64,000 nucleotides of DNA from Streptococcus gallolyticus subsp. gallolyticus DSM 16831 (GTDB lineage Bacteria > Bacillota > Bacilli > Lactobacillales > Streptococcaceae): positions 2,064,001 to 2,128,000 of the forward strand of contig NZ_CP018822.1 in the NCBI RefSeq assembly GCF_002000985.1, written 5' to 3'. The notes under the pieces are model-generated. The model had not been told where the DNA came from, searched no databases, and saw only the letters and a list, made by a program, of their open reading frames with translations. This document shows, piece after piece, positions 36,827 to 46,184 of the stretch. Position 1 is the first letter of the stretch, and every line of letters starts with the position of its first letter. The translations under genes and the position numbers were made by a program.

Positions 36827-37999
36827 TTAGTGTATTACCATAATATGGTGTCTGAGCAGTGACAGTTGCTGTTGAAGACGTGAGCTTACTTGTACATAAC
36901 CCGTAGAAGAATTTGGGTCGGCTTGATAAACCGTAATATGTGAACTTGACACACCTAGAGCCGTCAAGGCAGCAATAGCTTCTGAATAAGTATAGCCTGT
37001 CAGATTTGGCATTGCTACTGTGCTTTCTACGGCTACTTTAAAAACAATTTTGTCATCACCACCTACTTTAAAGGTCTCACCTTGGCTTGGTGATTGACTG
37101 ATAATCAAACCTTCTTTATAATCTGATGTTGAAATCTCTTCAATTTTAATTTGCGATTCTGAAATACTGTAATTATTGACTAAATCTTTAACAGCTATTT
37201 TATAATCTTGCCCTGTATAATCTTTTATCTTAAATCCTGATGAATCTTTGGAGGCACGACTTCCAATCGATGACGATGACGTTACTTTTTTCGAAGAACT
37301 TGCTGAAACAGAATTTTTTATTTTACTAGATGACTTAGATGATACTTTCTGAGAAGAACTAGCTTGCTTACTTCTAGTATTCGATTGTTTTTTGGTATCA
37401 CTAGTTGTTGAAGTTACCGAACCTTTGTGAACGGTAGTCGTACTGGTAGATGATGTTGATTCGGTAGCATATTTTTGTTTATAACTTTTATAAACCGTTA
37501 CTAAAATAATAACAGCTACTAATGTCAATATTCCTAGAACTATCGTCGCTAGGGTATTGGTACTACTCTTTTTCTTCTTATTAGACTTTTTTCCCTTACC
37601 TTTGTCTGGTTTCTTAGCTAACTCTTGTTCTTTAACCACCTTTTCTTGCTCAGCTAGCTCAGCAGCTTTTCTACGTGCTTCCTTTTCGGCATAATAGCGA
37701 TCACGTTTAGCTTCTTCTTCGTTTAAGAGAGCTTGAAGAGCATTGCGGCTAAGAGTATCTGAAGTTTGCGCTAAAGTCATACGCAGTTGAAAAATACGGT
37801 CATCCATTTCTTTCTCAAACTGAAGTGTGTTCTGTTCGCGAAGTAACTCTTCTTGATAACGTAATTTTTCGTTATTTAAACGTTCTTGTTCCAAAATATT
37901 TTGATTCTGGAGTTGCTCAACTTGATTAATCCTCTGATTACGATCATTTTCAAGCAATTTCTCCATTTCCTGTTGTTTTTCATAATCTTCTTGATTCAT
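36827..37999 (-). CDS. Membrane protein with cytoplasmic coiled coil and PASTA repeats, 3' frameshift
   Basis: A 390-residue protein. Residues about 1-130 are Glu/Gln/Lys/Arg-rich coiled coil, followed by a Lys-rich stretch, a single membrane helix (TLATIVLGILTLVAVIILV, about 150-170), a long Ser/Thr/Lys region (about 180-265), and PASTA repeats (IKDYTGQDYKIAVKDL and AMPNLTGYTYSEAIAAL). PASTA domains bind peptidoglycan fragments or lipid II; no kinase domain is present. The last 19 or so residues are out of frame: another frame continues the repeat (TATVTAQTPYYG, DNVVLYLAA) to a stop at 36774. Loss of one base near 36880-36887 explains this. It could be real variation or sequencing error. Confidence 0.75.
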   Translation of the reverse strand: MNQEDYEKQQEMEKLLENDRNQRINQVEQLQNQNILEQERLNNEKLRYQEELLREQNTLQFEKEMDDRIFQLRMTLAQTSDTLSRNALQALLNEEEAKRDRYYAEKEARRKAAELAEQEKVVKEQELAKKPDKGKGKKSNKKKKSSTNTLATIVLGILTLVAVIILVTVYKSYKQKYATESTSSTSTTTVHKGSVTSTTSDTKKQSNTRSKQASSSQKVSSKSSSKIKNSVSASSSKKVTSSSSIGSRASKDSSGFKIKDYTGQDYKIAVKDLVNNYSISESQIKIEEISTSDYKEGLIISQSPSQGETFKVGGDDKIVFKVAVESTVAMPNLTGYTYSEAIAALTALGVSSSHITVYQADPNSSTGYVQVSSRLQQQLSLLRHHIMVIH

Positions 38000-38083
38000 A
38001 ATTGCTCCTATTCAATACACTATACAGATGATATTTTTAATAATTTTGCCAATATTTTTATTTCCATATTAATCACAATTAGA

Positions 38084-38150
38084 AAGGCTTGGCGCCTAAG
38101 TCAAGCCTTGTTATAGTTAGTATAACAAGCGTTTTGTCAAGTGTTTCAAG
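38084..38150 (-). promoter_or_regulatory. Promoter region of the PASTA gene with overlapping palindromes
   Basis: CTTGTTATA-GTTAG-TATAACAAG (38107-38129) is a perfect inverted repeat over the probable -10. It overlaps a second hairpin AAGGCTTG/CAAGCCTT (38084-38109). TTGACA and TTGAAA hexamers lie upstream, but with 19-base spacers. An operator role is inference. Confidence 0.45.
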
Positions 38151-38259
38151 TGAGATTATTCAATATTTTTATTAATAAATTTACTTTTTACTAATTAAAC
38201 TTGCTCTAAATCTAATTTAACAAAAAATCCCAGATAACTTTCGTTATCTGGGTATCTTT

Positions 38260-41085
38260 TTATTTCAATTTGTCTTTTAAATATTGTCCTGTGAAGGATT
38301 CTTTAACTTTGGCGACCTCTTCTGGTGTGCCTGTGGCAACGATTTGTCCGCCACCGACACCGCCTTCTGGTCCAAGGTCGATAATGTGGTCAGCTGTCTT
38401 AATTACATCAAGATTGTGTTCAATGACAAGCACGGTGTTTCCATCATCCACGAAGCGTTGAAGGACTTTAAGCAGACGAGCAATGTCATCTGTGTGAAGT
38501 CCTGTCGTTGGTTCATCAAGGATATAAAGGCTCTTACCAGTTGAGCGTTTGTGAAGTTCACTCGCCAATTTCATACGCTGTGCTTCACCACCAGACAACG
38601 TTGTGGCTGGTTGTCCAAGAGTAACATAACCAAGTCCAACGTCTTTGATAGTTTGCAATTTGCGTGCGATTTTAGGGATTGGTGCAAAGAATTCAACCGC
38701 ATCATTGACTGTCATATCAAGAATTTCAGCGATATTTTTGTCTTTGTAATGAACTTCAAGCGTTTCACTATTATAACGTGTGCCATGACAAACCTCGCAA
38801 GGTACGTAAACATCTGGCAAGAAGTGCATTTCAATCTTGATAATTCCGTCACCAGAGCAAGCCTCGCAACGTCCACCTTTGACGTTAAATGAGAAACGTC
38901 CTTTTTTGTAACCACGAATCTTAGCTTCATTGGTCTTAGCAAAAAGGTCACGAATATCATCAAAAACACCTGTGTAAGTTGCAGGATTTGAACGCGGAGT
39001 ACGGCCGATTGGGCTTTGGTCAATGTCAATCAAGCGTTCAATGTTCTCAATACCTTCAAGTGCCTTGTGTTTACCAGGTTTGGCAGAATTGCGATTTAAT
39101 TTTTGAGCAACAGCTTTCTTCAAAATACTGTTAACCAAGGTTGATTTTCCAGAACCCGAAACACCTGTCACCGCAATGAATTTACCAAGTGGGAAAGTCA
39201 CATCAATATTTTGCAGGTTATTTTCAGAAGCACCTTTGACACGAAGCACGCGCCCATTTCCTTTACGACGTTCTAGTGGCACAGGAATTTCTTTCGCTCC
39301 AGACAAATACTGCCCTGTAATTGATTTTTTATTTTTTGCAACATCTTCTGGCGTTCCAGAGGCAACGATTTGCCCACCAAAATCACCTGCACCTGGTCCG
39401 ACATCAATGAGCCAATCAGCTTGGCGCATGGTATCTTCATCGTGTTCAACGACAATCAAGGTGTTACCCAAATCACGCATTTTTTTCAAGCTTGAAATCA
39501 AACGGTCATTGTCACGTTGATGAAGCCCAATCGACGGTTCATCCAAAATATAAAGGACACCTGATAGGTTTGAACCAATTTGCGTTGCCAAGCGAATACG
39601 CTGACTTTCACCACCAGATAAAGTCCCCGCAGAACGCGACAAGGTCAAATAATTCAAGCCAACATTATTTAAGAAGGTCAGACGGTCTTTGATTTCCTTA
39701 ACAATCGGCGTTGCAATCGTCTTTTCATTTTCAGAGAGTTCGAGGTGAGTTAAAAGTTCCAAGTGGTCAGCAACTGACAAATCAGACACTTGCCCAATAT
39801 TTAAGCCATTTTCGCCACCAACACGAACACAAAGTGCTTGATTATTTAAACGATAACCATGACAAGTTGCACATGGCAATTCATTCATGTAACCACGCAT
39901 AACATTACGTGTAAAGTCACTATTTGTTTCATGATAACGGCGGTCAATATTATTGACGACTCCCTCAAACGGAAGGTCGATATTACGTTCACCACCAAAG
40001 TCATTGATATAGTGGAAATGGAATTCACGCTCACCTGAGCCATACAAGACCAAGTTTTGTTCTTCTTCTGTCAAATTTTCAAATGGTGTATCCATATCAA
40101 TACCAAAAGAAGTCATGGCTTGTTCTAGCATGGCTGGGTAATAGTTAGATGAGATTGGATTCCACGGTGCTAAAGCCCCTTCACGAAGCGTTTTACTACG
40201 GTCAGGAATCACCAAATCCAAATCGACTTCCAATTTGCTTCCCAAGCCATCACAGGTTGGGCATGAACCAAACGGTGCGTTAAATGAAAAAAGACGTGGT
40301 TCCAATTCGGGAACGGTAAAACCACAAACAGGACATGAATAATGCTCTGAAAAGAGCAATTCATTACCATCCATAGTATCAATAATCACATAACCATCAG
40401 CCAATCGAAGCGCAGCTTCCACCGAATCAAACAAGCGCGAACGGATACCGTCTTTATTAATCAAACGGTCAACAACGATTTCGATATTGTGCATTTTGCT
40501 CTTAGATAACTCAGGAACTTCTGAAATATCGAAAATCTCGCCATCCACGCGCACACGCACATAACCATCTTTTTGAATACGGTCAAAAATCGTCTTGTGT
40601 TGTCCCTTTTTACGACGCACAACTGGCGCTAAAATCTGCATTCGCGTCCGTTCTGGCAATTCCAAAACTTGGTCAACAATTTGCTCAACAGATGATGCCG
40701 TAATGGCACCATGCCCATTGATACAATACGGTGTCCCCACGCGAGCATACAAAAGACGCAGATAATCGTTGATTTCTGTCGTTGTCCCTACCGTAGAACG
40801 AGGATTTTTACTAGTTGTTTTTTGGTCAATGGAAATAGCAGGGCTGAGACCCTCAATCGAATCAACATCTGGTTTTTCCATATTACCAAGAAACATACGC
40901 GCATAAGCTGACAAACTTTCTACATAACGACGTTGCCCTTCTGCGTAAATCGTATCAAATGCCAAACTTGACTTTCCTGAACCAGACAAACCAGTCACAA
41001 CAACCAACTTATCCCGCGGAATTTCAACATTGACATTTTTTAAATTGTGGGCACGTGCCCCACGAATAATTAATTTATCTTGCAT
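38260..41085 (-). CDS. uvrA: UvrABC excinuclease subunit A
   Basis: UvrA (941 residues) is the DNA damage-recognition ATPase of nucleotide excision repair. It has two ABC modules: Walker [11 protein letters not shown] near residue 31 and [10 protein letters not shown] near residue 640, and two ABC signatures [12 protein letters not shown] and [12 protein letters not shown]. Zinc-finger cysteines are in CPVCGF/CPTCDG and [16 protein letters not shown]. It is complete. It faces away from corA across a region with two divergent TATAAT elements; no clear SOS box was found. Confidence 0.97.
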   Translation of the reverse strand: MQDKLIIRGARAHNLKNVNVEIPRDKLVVVTGLSGSGKSSLAFDTIYAEGQRRYVESLSAYARMFLGNMEKPDVDSIEGLSPAISIDQKTTSKNPRSTVGTTTEINDYLRLLYARVGTPYCINGHGAITASSVEQIVDQVLELPERTRMQILAPVVRRKKGQHKTIFDRIQKDGYVRVRVDGEIFDISEVPELSKSKMHNIEIVVDRLINKDGIRSRLFDSVEAALRLADGYVIIDTMDGNELLFSEHYSCPVCGFTVPELEPRLFSFNAPFGSCPTCDGLGSKLEVDLDLVIPDRSKTLREGALAPWNPISSNYYPAMLEQAMTSFGIDMDTPFENLTEEEQNLVLYGSGEREFHFHYINDFGGERNIDLPFEGVVNNIDRRYHETNSDFTRNVMRGYMNELPCATCHGYRLNNQALCVRVGGENGLNIGQVSDLSVADHLELLTHLELSENEKTIATPIVKEIKDRLTFLNNVGLNYLTLSRSAGTLSGGESQRIRLATQIGSNLSGVLYILDEPSIGLHQRDNDRLISSLKKMRDLGNTLIVVEHDEDTMRQADWLIDVGPGAGDFGGQIVASGTPEDVAKNKKSITGQYLSGAKEIPVPLERRKGNGRVLRVKGASENNLQNIDVTFPLGKFIAVTGVSGSGKSTLVNSILKKAVAQKLNRNSAKPGKHKALEGIENIERLIDIDQSPIGRTPRSNPATYTGVFDDIRDLFAKTNEAKIRGYKKGRFSFNVKGGRCEACSGDGIIKIEMHFLPDVYVPCEVCHGTRYNSETLEVHYKDKNIAEILDMTVNDAVEFFAPIPKIARKLQTIKDVGLGYVTLGQPATTLSGGEAQRMKLASELHKRSTGKSLYILDEPTTGLHTDDIARLLKVLQRFVDDGNTVLVIEHNLDVIKTADHIIDLGPEGGVGGGQIVATGTPEEVAKVKESFTGQYLKDKLK

Positions 41086-41310
41086 AATCTATTCATCAGC
41101 AAAATGAATAACCTATCTTGATGATCCTTCATCCGATAGGTTCACTTTTTACCAATGTCCTAGTCCTTTCTTCATAGCTACTTCTAAGATTCTTACCTTA
41201 TTATAACAAATTTTCTACTATTCTTTGTCCCAAAAAACTGCTAATTGTAGTATAATAGATTAGTATGTAAAATTTTCTCCTCTTGAAAATATCAAGCTAA
41301 GGATTTTAAT

Positions 41311-41364
41311 ATGACATACAGCAAAAATGAATTGAACAAAATCCAATGTTATACGCTAAACTAA
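41311..41364 (+). CDS. Candidate 17-residue leader peptide before corA
   Basis: A short frame with AAGGA eight bases before its ATG encodes MTYSKNELNKIQCYTLN and stops 40 bases before the corA start. It lies in the transcribed leader downstream of TATAAT (41251-41256). A CTTGA/TCAAG hairpin precedes it. Leader peptides are known to control magnesium transporters in enterobacteria; here the link is only positional. Confidence 0.4.
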   Translation: MTYSKNELNKIQCYTLN

Positions 41365-41404
41365 CTAGATTTTGTATCTTAGAGTAAAAGGAGGGGTTGT
41401 TTTT

Positions 41405-42349
41405 ATGGAACAAATGTTTCTATCAACAGCGTTAGAATTTAAAGAAATCAATACATTCGAGCCCGGCGCTTGGATTAATTTGGTCAACCCCTCCCAGGAA
41501 GAATCTGTCAAATTATCTGAGCAATTCAATATTGATATTACAGACCTTCGTGCGCCACTCGACCTTGAAGAAACATCACGTATTGCCGTTGAAGATGATT
41601 ATACATTGATTATCGTCGATGTGCCAACCTACGAAGAACGTAATAACAAAAGTTACTATGTCACTATTCCGCTCGGTATTATCGTGACAGATAACGCTGT
41701 TATCACAACGTGTTTGCAAGAATTGACGCTTTTTGATAATTTTTTCAATCGTCGTGTGAAAAACTTTTACACATTCATGAAAACACGTTTTGTATTCCAA
41801 TTGCTTTATCGTAATGCAGAGCTATTCCTAACAGCCCTTCGTTCTATCGACCGTCAAAGCGACCGAATCGAAGCTGAATTGGAAAACGCCACACGTAATG
41901 AGCAATTAATTGACATGATGGAGTTGGAAAAATCTATTGTCTATTTGAAAGCCTCATTGAAATTCAACGAACGTATCGTTAAAAAACTTTCGAGTAGTAC
42001 CAGCTCTTTGAAAAAATATATCGAAGATGAAGATTTGCTTGAAGATACTCTGATTGAAACGCAACAGGCGATTGAGATGGCTGGCATTTATGAAAATGTC
42101 TTGAACGCCATGACAGAAACAACTGCTTCAATCATTAACAACAATCAGAATACCATCATGAAAACCTTGGCATTGATGACCATGGCTTTGGATATTCCAA
42201 CCGTTATCTTCTCAGCTTATGGCATGAACTTCCAAAATAACTGGTTACCACTAAATGGTCTGCCACACGCCTTTTGGTACATTGTCTTTATCGCCGCTGC
42301 TATGAGCGCCTTCGTTGTTATCTATTTCTTTAGGAAGAAATGGTTTTAA
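41405..42349 (+). CDS. corA: CorA family magnesium transporter
   Basis: A 314-residue CorA channel. It has a large cytoplasmic alpha/beta domain, the long stalk helix, and two C-terminal membrane helices. The signature GMN lies in SAYGMNFQNNWLPL, and a basic C-terminus (FRKKWF) follows. The ATG at 41405 has a strong AGGAGG ten bases upstream; an in-frame start at 41372 would overlap that site. It carries Mg2+ (possibly Co2+ or Ni2+). The leader contains a candidate 17-codon ORF. Confidence 0.92.
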   Translation: MEQMFLSTALEFKEINTFEPGAWINLVNPSQEESVKLSEQFNIDITDLRAPLDLEETSRIAVEDDYTLIIVDVPTYEERNNKSYYVTIPLGIIVTDNAVITTCLQELTLFDNFFNRRVKNFYTFMKTRFVFQLLYRNAELFLTALRSIDRQSDRIEAELENATRNEQLIDMMELEKSIVYLKASLKFNERIVKKLSSSTSSLKKYIEDEDLLEDTLIETQQAIEMAGIYENVLNAMTETTASIINNNQNTIMKTLALMTMALDIPTVIFSAYGMNFQNNWLPLNGLPHAFWYIVFIAAAMSAFVVIYFFRKKWF

Positions 42350-42361
42350 CCTGCCAAATTC

Positions 42362-42450
42362 TGTTGCGACTAAGGTCGCTAACAGAATTACGGAAGAAGC
42401 TATTAGGATTCTTCCTAGGCAGCTTACTAGTTCGAAAAGTGATTAATATC
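42362..42450. repeat. Direct repeat copy A (about 85 bp)
   Basis: The segment recurs at 42740-42828 with only a few differences. It includes a GCGAC-TAAG-GTCGC hairpin and GGAAGAA/TTCTTCC (42392-42415), then the first tandem hairpin arm. Confidence 0.8.
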
Positions 42451-42739
42451 GAATCACTTTTCTCTCGTCGTAACTTTGCGGAGACAACCTAAACCACTCA
42501 CTAATTCGAGAATTGATTATTATCGAATCAATTCTCTCATGTCGTAACATTTGTCAACGTTGAAGGTATAAATTGGAAGTCTTATATGACTTCCCTAACT
42601 CTCTTACCAGTTCGAAAAGTGATTATTATCGAATCAAATCTCTCATGTCGTAACATTAATGCCGACAGCTAAAACTCTTACTAGCTTGAAGTTTGGTTAT
42701 TATCGAACCAAACTTTTCACGTCATAATCTTTCAATCGT

Positions 42740-42828
42740 TGTTGCGACTAAGGTCGTTAACAGCATTACGGAAGAAGCTGTTAGGATTCTTCCTAGGCAG
42801 CTTACTAGTTCGAAAAGTGATTATTATC
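42740..42828. repeat. Direct repeat copy B (about 85 bp)
   Basis: Second copy of the 42362-42450 segment. Its terminal hairpin has decayed (ATTATCAAGCC replaces the pairing arm), so it flanks the array on the right. Confidence 0.8.
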
Positions 42829-43034
42829 AAGCCAATGTTTTTGCGTTAATTTGATATGTTGGGCTATGTTGAGTAACGAAAGTTTGATATTTTATCGGCA
42901 GCGTATTTATGGTGGTTATTAATTAGAGGAAGTAACTGTTTTATTTTCTCTCACTAGTAATTCATCTTAATCATGGGCTTTACTGGATGTTCTTAGCAAC
43001 ACTTCTATTTCACAAAAACAGGAGACTATATATT

Positions 43035-43691
43035 ATGGATTTAACTAATCTTACTAAAAAGAATCAAGAATTTATTCACATTGCTACTAATCAATTGATT
43101 CAAGATGGCAAATCTGATGATGAAATCAAAGCGATTTTAGAAGAAGTTTTACCAACAATCGTTGAAAATCAGAAAAAAGGTTTGACTGCGCGCGCTCTTT
43201 TCGGCGCACCTACCGTTTGGGCTGCTTCATTTACTGAAAAAGCTTCAGACAAGAAAGCTGAGCAAACTGCCAAAAATGATAATCCTTGGTTAATGTGGCT
43301 TGATACATCACTTCTTTTCATTGGTGTTGTTGCCCTTCTTAATGCTGTCATTGGTTTCTTCAATTCAACGACAACAAGTTCTGGCTTGCTTTCATTGCTT
43401 GCCCTTGGTTTTGGTGGTGGTGCTGCTATGTATGCCACTTATCACTTCATCTATCGCCATTCTGGTAAACCAAAAAGCGAACGTCCAGGTTGGGCTAAAA
43501 CTATCCTGGTGCTCGTTTTAGCAATGCTTGGTTGGGTTCTCCTTTACACTGCAACAGCATTCTTGCCAGCAGCTATCAACCCACAATTACCAGCTATCGT
43601 TATGCTAATCATTGGTGCAGCTGCGCTTCTTGGACGTTATTTCCTTCAAAAGAAATATAATATCCTTAATGCCATGACACCGCAACAATAA
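43035..43691 (+). CDS. DUF1129 family membrane protein
   Basis: A 218-residue protein with an N-terminal soluble helical segment (LTKKNQEFIHIATNQLIQDG) and five or six membrane helices after residue 80, the pattern of DUF1129 proteins found across streptococci. The ATG at 43035 has AGGAGA nine bases upstream; an upstream frame of 16 residues is not conserved-looking. Function unknown. The long repeat-filled region upstream belongs either to this transcript or to corA read-through. Confidence 0.82.
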   Translation: MDLTNLTKKNQEFIHIATNQLIQDGKSDDEIKAILEEVLPTIVENQKKGLTARALFGAPTVWAASFTEKASDKKAEQTAKNDNPWLMWLDTSLLFIGVVALLNAVIGFFNSTTTSSGLLSLLALGFGGGAAMYATYHFIYRHSGKPKSERPGWAKTILVLVLAMLGWVLLYTATAFLPAAINPQLPAIVMLIIGAAALLGRYFLQKKYNILNAMTPQQ

Positions 43692-43702
43692 TTTCAAACA
43701 TT

Positions 43703-43737
43703 AAAAGTCCTGCTAGGTAACCTAGCGGGACTTTTTT
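43703..43737. terminator. Bidirectional terminator
   Basis: AAAAGTCCTGCTAGGT and the complementary CCTAGCGGGACTTTTTT form a strong stem between convergent genes. Confidence 0.9.
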
Positions 43738-44185
43738 AGGTATTACGCAATGCCACGATAATTTTCTTTGACCAATCTGATGTAATTTTCACCTTATCAA
43801 TATCTGTCACATCAATTTTCTTAACCGAAAAATACGTCTTATTGTTATACCTAAGGTTAAAATCATCGTCACTATTTTCTTTAACAGCCGTAAATGAAAC
43901 GTTATTTAAAGCAAAATCGACATCAGAAGATAACTTCTGCAAGTCCTCTTTGGTAGCCATGATATAAAGAGTACCCGAAAACTGTGCTGATAATTGTTGT
44001 TCCTCATCGCTCTCAACTGAAATAATATCCATAATCTTCATTTCTGACAACTCTGCTGAATAATCTTTGTTAATCTCCGTTTGAATGTCTTGCGACACGT
44101 CAGTTAATTCTGAATCAGCACCACATCCTGCCAAAATAGTTAGCAACAGCACTGACAGTCCTAGCAAAAATTTTCTCTTTTTCAT
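43736..44185 (-). CDS. Small lipoprotein, unknown
   Basis: A 149-residue protein with a lipoprotein signal: KKRKFLLGLSVLLLTILAGC gives a lipobox LAGC with Cys near residue 21. The mature part is acidic, without recognised domain. It is the third gene of an operon with a DUF2975 membrane protein and a small HTH regulator, one base after the latter. By position it may sense or act at the cell surface together with the DUF2975 partner. No function is known. Confidence 0.78.
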   Translation of the reverse strand: MKKRKFLLGLSVLLLTILAGCGADSELTDVSQDIQTEINKDYSAELSEMKIMDIISVESDEEQQLSAQFSGTLYIMATKEDLQKLSSDVDFALNNVSFTAVKENSDDDFNLRYNNKTYFSVKKIDVTDIDKVKITSDWSKKIIVALRNT

Positions 44186-44186
44186 C

Positions 44187-44396
44187 TTAGTCTCTCCTAT
44201 ATTTTAAAATATCTCCTGGTTGACAGTCTAATTCGCGGCAAATATTCATCAACGTATTAAACCTAACACCTTTTGCCTTTCCAGTCTTTAAAATCGATAA
44301 ATTCGCCTCAGTTATCCCAATTTTTTCAGCCAATTCTTTGGAGGTTATATTTCTCAACTTAAGCATTTTATCTAAATGTACTTGTATTTCTTCCAT
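44187..44396 (-). CDS. Small HTH (Cro/CI-type) regulator, paralogue
   Basis: A 69-residue HTH protein highly similar to the one at 15374-15577: both contain IGIT.ANLSILKTGKAK..R and a C-terminal CQPGDIL.Y. It lies between a DUF2975 gene and a lipoprotein gene with gaps of one or two bases, a tight operon. The operon promoter contains TATCGTAAAACAATAA, matching repeats before the other operon, which suggests that the two regulators see the same or related sites. Confidence 0.87.
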   Translation of the reverse strand: MEEIQVHLDKMLKLRNITSKELAEKIGITEANLSILKTGKAKGVRFNTLMNICRELDCQPGDILKYRRD

Positions 44397-44398
44397 AG

Positions 44399-44923
44399 CT
44401 AAATAATCTCATCGTAATCTTTTTGAAGTTGAACGCCGTGTTTTATCACAAGGATACCAATATAATTGGCAACAAGTAATACAATGTTGAACCAATAATC
44501 TTTCAATGATAGCTCAAATAAATCACTAACATGTTCAAGATTCAAAAAATTAAAAATAAGGTTAACAGCCAACTGAATACCTGTCGCAATCAGCAAGCAA
44601 CGCAAGGTTTTAGAAAGATAAGTGATATTTTCAGAATTGAAATAGGACTCTTTCTGAAAATTCATTAGTAGTTTGTCTAACGCTCGCATAATCATAACGA
44701 CCATATAAAAAATAGCAGCCGCTAATAGCAATATAAGCATCGGAAACCAAATCGGCACTTGAGCAATTTGAGAGCTATAATCTAGTGTCAACATTCCATT
44801 TTGATTCCAGCCGTCAAGAACAACACCTAGAATGCCTAAAAACATGACAATAATTCCAATAATTGCTAAATAGCGTATGATTGTGACAACTTCCCTACTA
44901 ACCTTAAAAACAATCTGTTTCAT
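44399..44923 (-). CDS. DUF2975 family membrane protein, paralogue
   Basis: A 174-residue protein with four predicted helices. The segment KESYFNSENITYLSKTLRCLL before helix three is the DUF2975 signature region. It is the first gene of a three-gene operon with HTH and lipoprotein genes. The ATG is preceded by CGAGGTGTGAA. Like its paralogue near 16 kb its function is unknown; YozG-type HTH partners are the rule. Confidence 0.82.
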   Translation of the reverse strand: MKQIVFKVSREVVTIIRYLAIIGIIVMFLGILGVVLDGWNQNGMLTLDYSSQIAQVPIWFPMLILLLAAAIFYMVVMIMRALDKLLMNFQKESYFNSENITYLSKTLRCLLIATGIQLAVNLIFNFLNLEHVSDLFELSLKDYWFNIVLLVANYIGILVIKHGVQLQKDYDEII

Positions 44924-44935
44924 TTCACACCTCGA

Positions 44936-44997
44936 TTATTGTTTTACGATAATTACCTTTTCGAAATTATTATAAAACAATAATTTTGCTCTGTAAA
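44936..44997 (-). promoter_or_regulatory. Promoter and operator-like repeats of the second DUF2975 operon
   Basis: -35 TTTACA (44992-44997), 17 bases, -10 TATAAT (44969-44974). Downstream lie TATCGTAAAACAATAA (44936-44951) and a weaker TTTCGAAAAGGTAATT (44951-44967). The first matches the repeats at 16938-16956 almost exactly. Confidence 0.65.
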
Positions 44998-45010
44998 GTA
45001 TTTGCATACA

Positions 45011-45042
45011 CAAAAAGACCCCTTGCGGAGTCATTTTTTCTT
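45011..45042 (-). terminator. Terminator of the rpsF-ssb-rpsR operon
   Basis: TGACTCC, TTGC-type loop and GGGGTC pair on the minus strand, followed by five T. A-tract on the other side may also serve the opposite strand. Confidence 0.8.
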
Positions 45043-45057
45043 ATTTTAAGTAACGAA

Positions 45058-45297
45058 TTAGTCTTCGTTTACGAATGGCATAAGAGCCATAACGCGAGCG
45101 CGTTTGATAGCTGTTGTTACTTTACGTTGGTTTTTAGCTGAAGTTCCAGTTACGCGACGTGGAAGAATTTTACCACGTTCTGAAACGAAACGGCTAAGAA
45201 GCTCAGTATCTTTGTAATCAACATATTCAATTTTGTTAGCTGCGATGTAATCAACTTTTTTACGGCGTTTGAATCCGCCACGACGTTGTTGAGCCAT
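45058..45297 (-). CDS. rpsR: 30S ribosomal protein S18
   Basis: S18 (79 residues) binds S6 on the 30S platform. The basic start [17 protein letters not shown] and the [26 protein letters not shown] block are typical. It is the last gene of rpsF-ssb-rpsR. Confidence 0.98.
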   Translation of the reverse strand: MAQQRRGGFKRRKKVDYIAANKIEYVDYKDTELLSRFVSERGKILPRRVTGTSAKNQRKVTTAIKRARVMALMPFVNED

Positions 45298-45357
45298 GTT
45301 TTATTCTCCTTTATATTATTGTTGTTTCAAGTTTTTCACTTGAGTTGTCCATATCCA

Positions 45358-45873
45358 TTAGAATGGAAGATCGTCATCTGAAATGTCCATTGGATTTGAA
45401 TTGCCAAATGGGCTTTCATCACGACCAAAGTTAGGTGTTTGTGATTGTGAAGATTGCGATGAGAAACCACCATCGTTTGATGAGCCACCAAATGATGAAT
45501 TGTTATTGTTGAATCCACCGTTATATGAACCACCTGATTGACCTTCACGTGTAGCACGGCTTTCCAAGATTTGGAAATTATCTGCAACAATCTCTGTTAC
45601 GTAAACACGTTGACCTTGTTGATTTTCATAATTACGAGTCTGGATACGACCTGTAACACCAATCAATGTGCCTTTTTTAGCCCAGTTAGACAGATTTTCT
45701 GCCTGTTGGCGCCAAATCACACAGTTAATAAAATCAGCTTCACGTTCACCATTTTGATTTTTAAAGTTGCGATTTACAGCAAGTGTAAATGTGGCAACAG
45801 CTTGATTAGATGGTGTGTAACGGAGTTCTGCATCGCGAGTCATACGACCGACAAGTACTACATTATTAATCAT
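45358..45873 (-). CDS. ssb: Single-stranded DNA-binding protein
   Basis: SSB (171 residues) has the OB fold at residues 1-105 ([20 protein letters not shown]), a Gly/Ser/Asn/Gln-rich linker, and the acidic tip DDDLPF that recruits repair and replication proteins. Length and tip are normal. It lies between rpsF and rpsR, the conserved arrangement. Confidence 0.97.
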   Translation of the reverse strand: MINNVVLVGRMTRDAELRYTPSNQAVATFTLAVNRNFKNQNGEREADFINCVIWRQQAENLSNWAKKGTLIGVTGRIQTRNYENQQGQRVYVTEIVADNFQILESRATREGQSGGSYNGGFNNNNSSFGGSSNDGGFSSQSSQSQTPNFGRDESPFGNSNPMDISDDDLPF

Positions 45874-45884
45874 AAAATACCTTC

Positions 45885-46175
45885 TTACGCGTCAAGTTTA
45901 ACGATCATGTGACGAAGAATGTCACCGTTGATTTTTGAAAGACGATCAAACTCGTTAAGAGCTGTTGCATCTTCTGTTTCAACGTTGATAACGTGGTAAA
46001 GTCCTTCACGGAAATCTTGGATTTCGTATGCAAGACGACGTTTTTCCCAATCTTTTGATTCAACAACAGTTGCACCGTTGTCTGTCAAGATAGAGTCAAA
46101 GCGTGCTACCAAAGCGTTTTTAGCTTCTTCTTCAATGTTTGGACGAATGATATAAAGAATTTCGTATTTAGCCAT
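45885..46175 (-). CDS. rpsF: 30S ribosomal protein S6
   Basis: S6 (96 residues), starting [19 protein letters not shown], with the conserved [17 protein letters not shown] strand. It leads the rpsF-ssb-rpsR operon, and its leader has several hairpins that could bind the S6:S18 complex for autogenous control. Confidence 0.98.
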   Translation of the reverse strand: MAKYEILYIIRPNIEEEAKNALVARFDSILTDNGATVVESKDWEKRRLAYEIQDFREGLYHVINVETEDATALNEFDRLSKINGDILRHMIVKLDA

Positions 46176-46184
46176 TGATATTTT

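Larger units (their letters stand above)
42361..42830 (+). repeat. Tandem hairpin repeats with conserved loop, downstream of corA
   Basis: Four hairpins share a loop near ATTATCG but have different stems: 42434-42462 (AAAGTGATT/AATCACTTT), 42508-42536 (GAGAATTGATT/AATCAATTCTC), 42614-42642 (imperfect) and 42688-42716 (AAGTTTGGTT/AACCAAACTT). Each follows a TTACTAGTTCG-like segment and precedes CTCATGTCGTAAC. A fifth, decayed unit ends near 42830. Paired changes in the stems suggest a selected RNA or DNA structure. No ORF is present in 42350-43034; I recognise no known repeat family. Confidence 0.7.

Noticed and set aside
42361..42830. Possible CRISPR-like array
   Set aside because: Units are imperfect palindromes with changing stems and irregular spacing, with no uniform repeat/spacer pattern and no cas genes.
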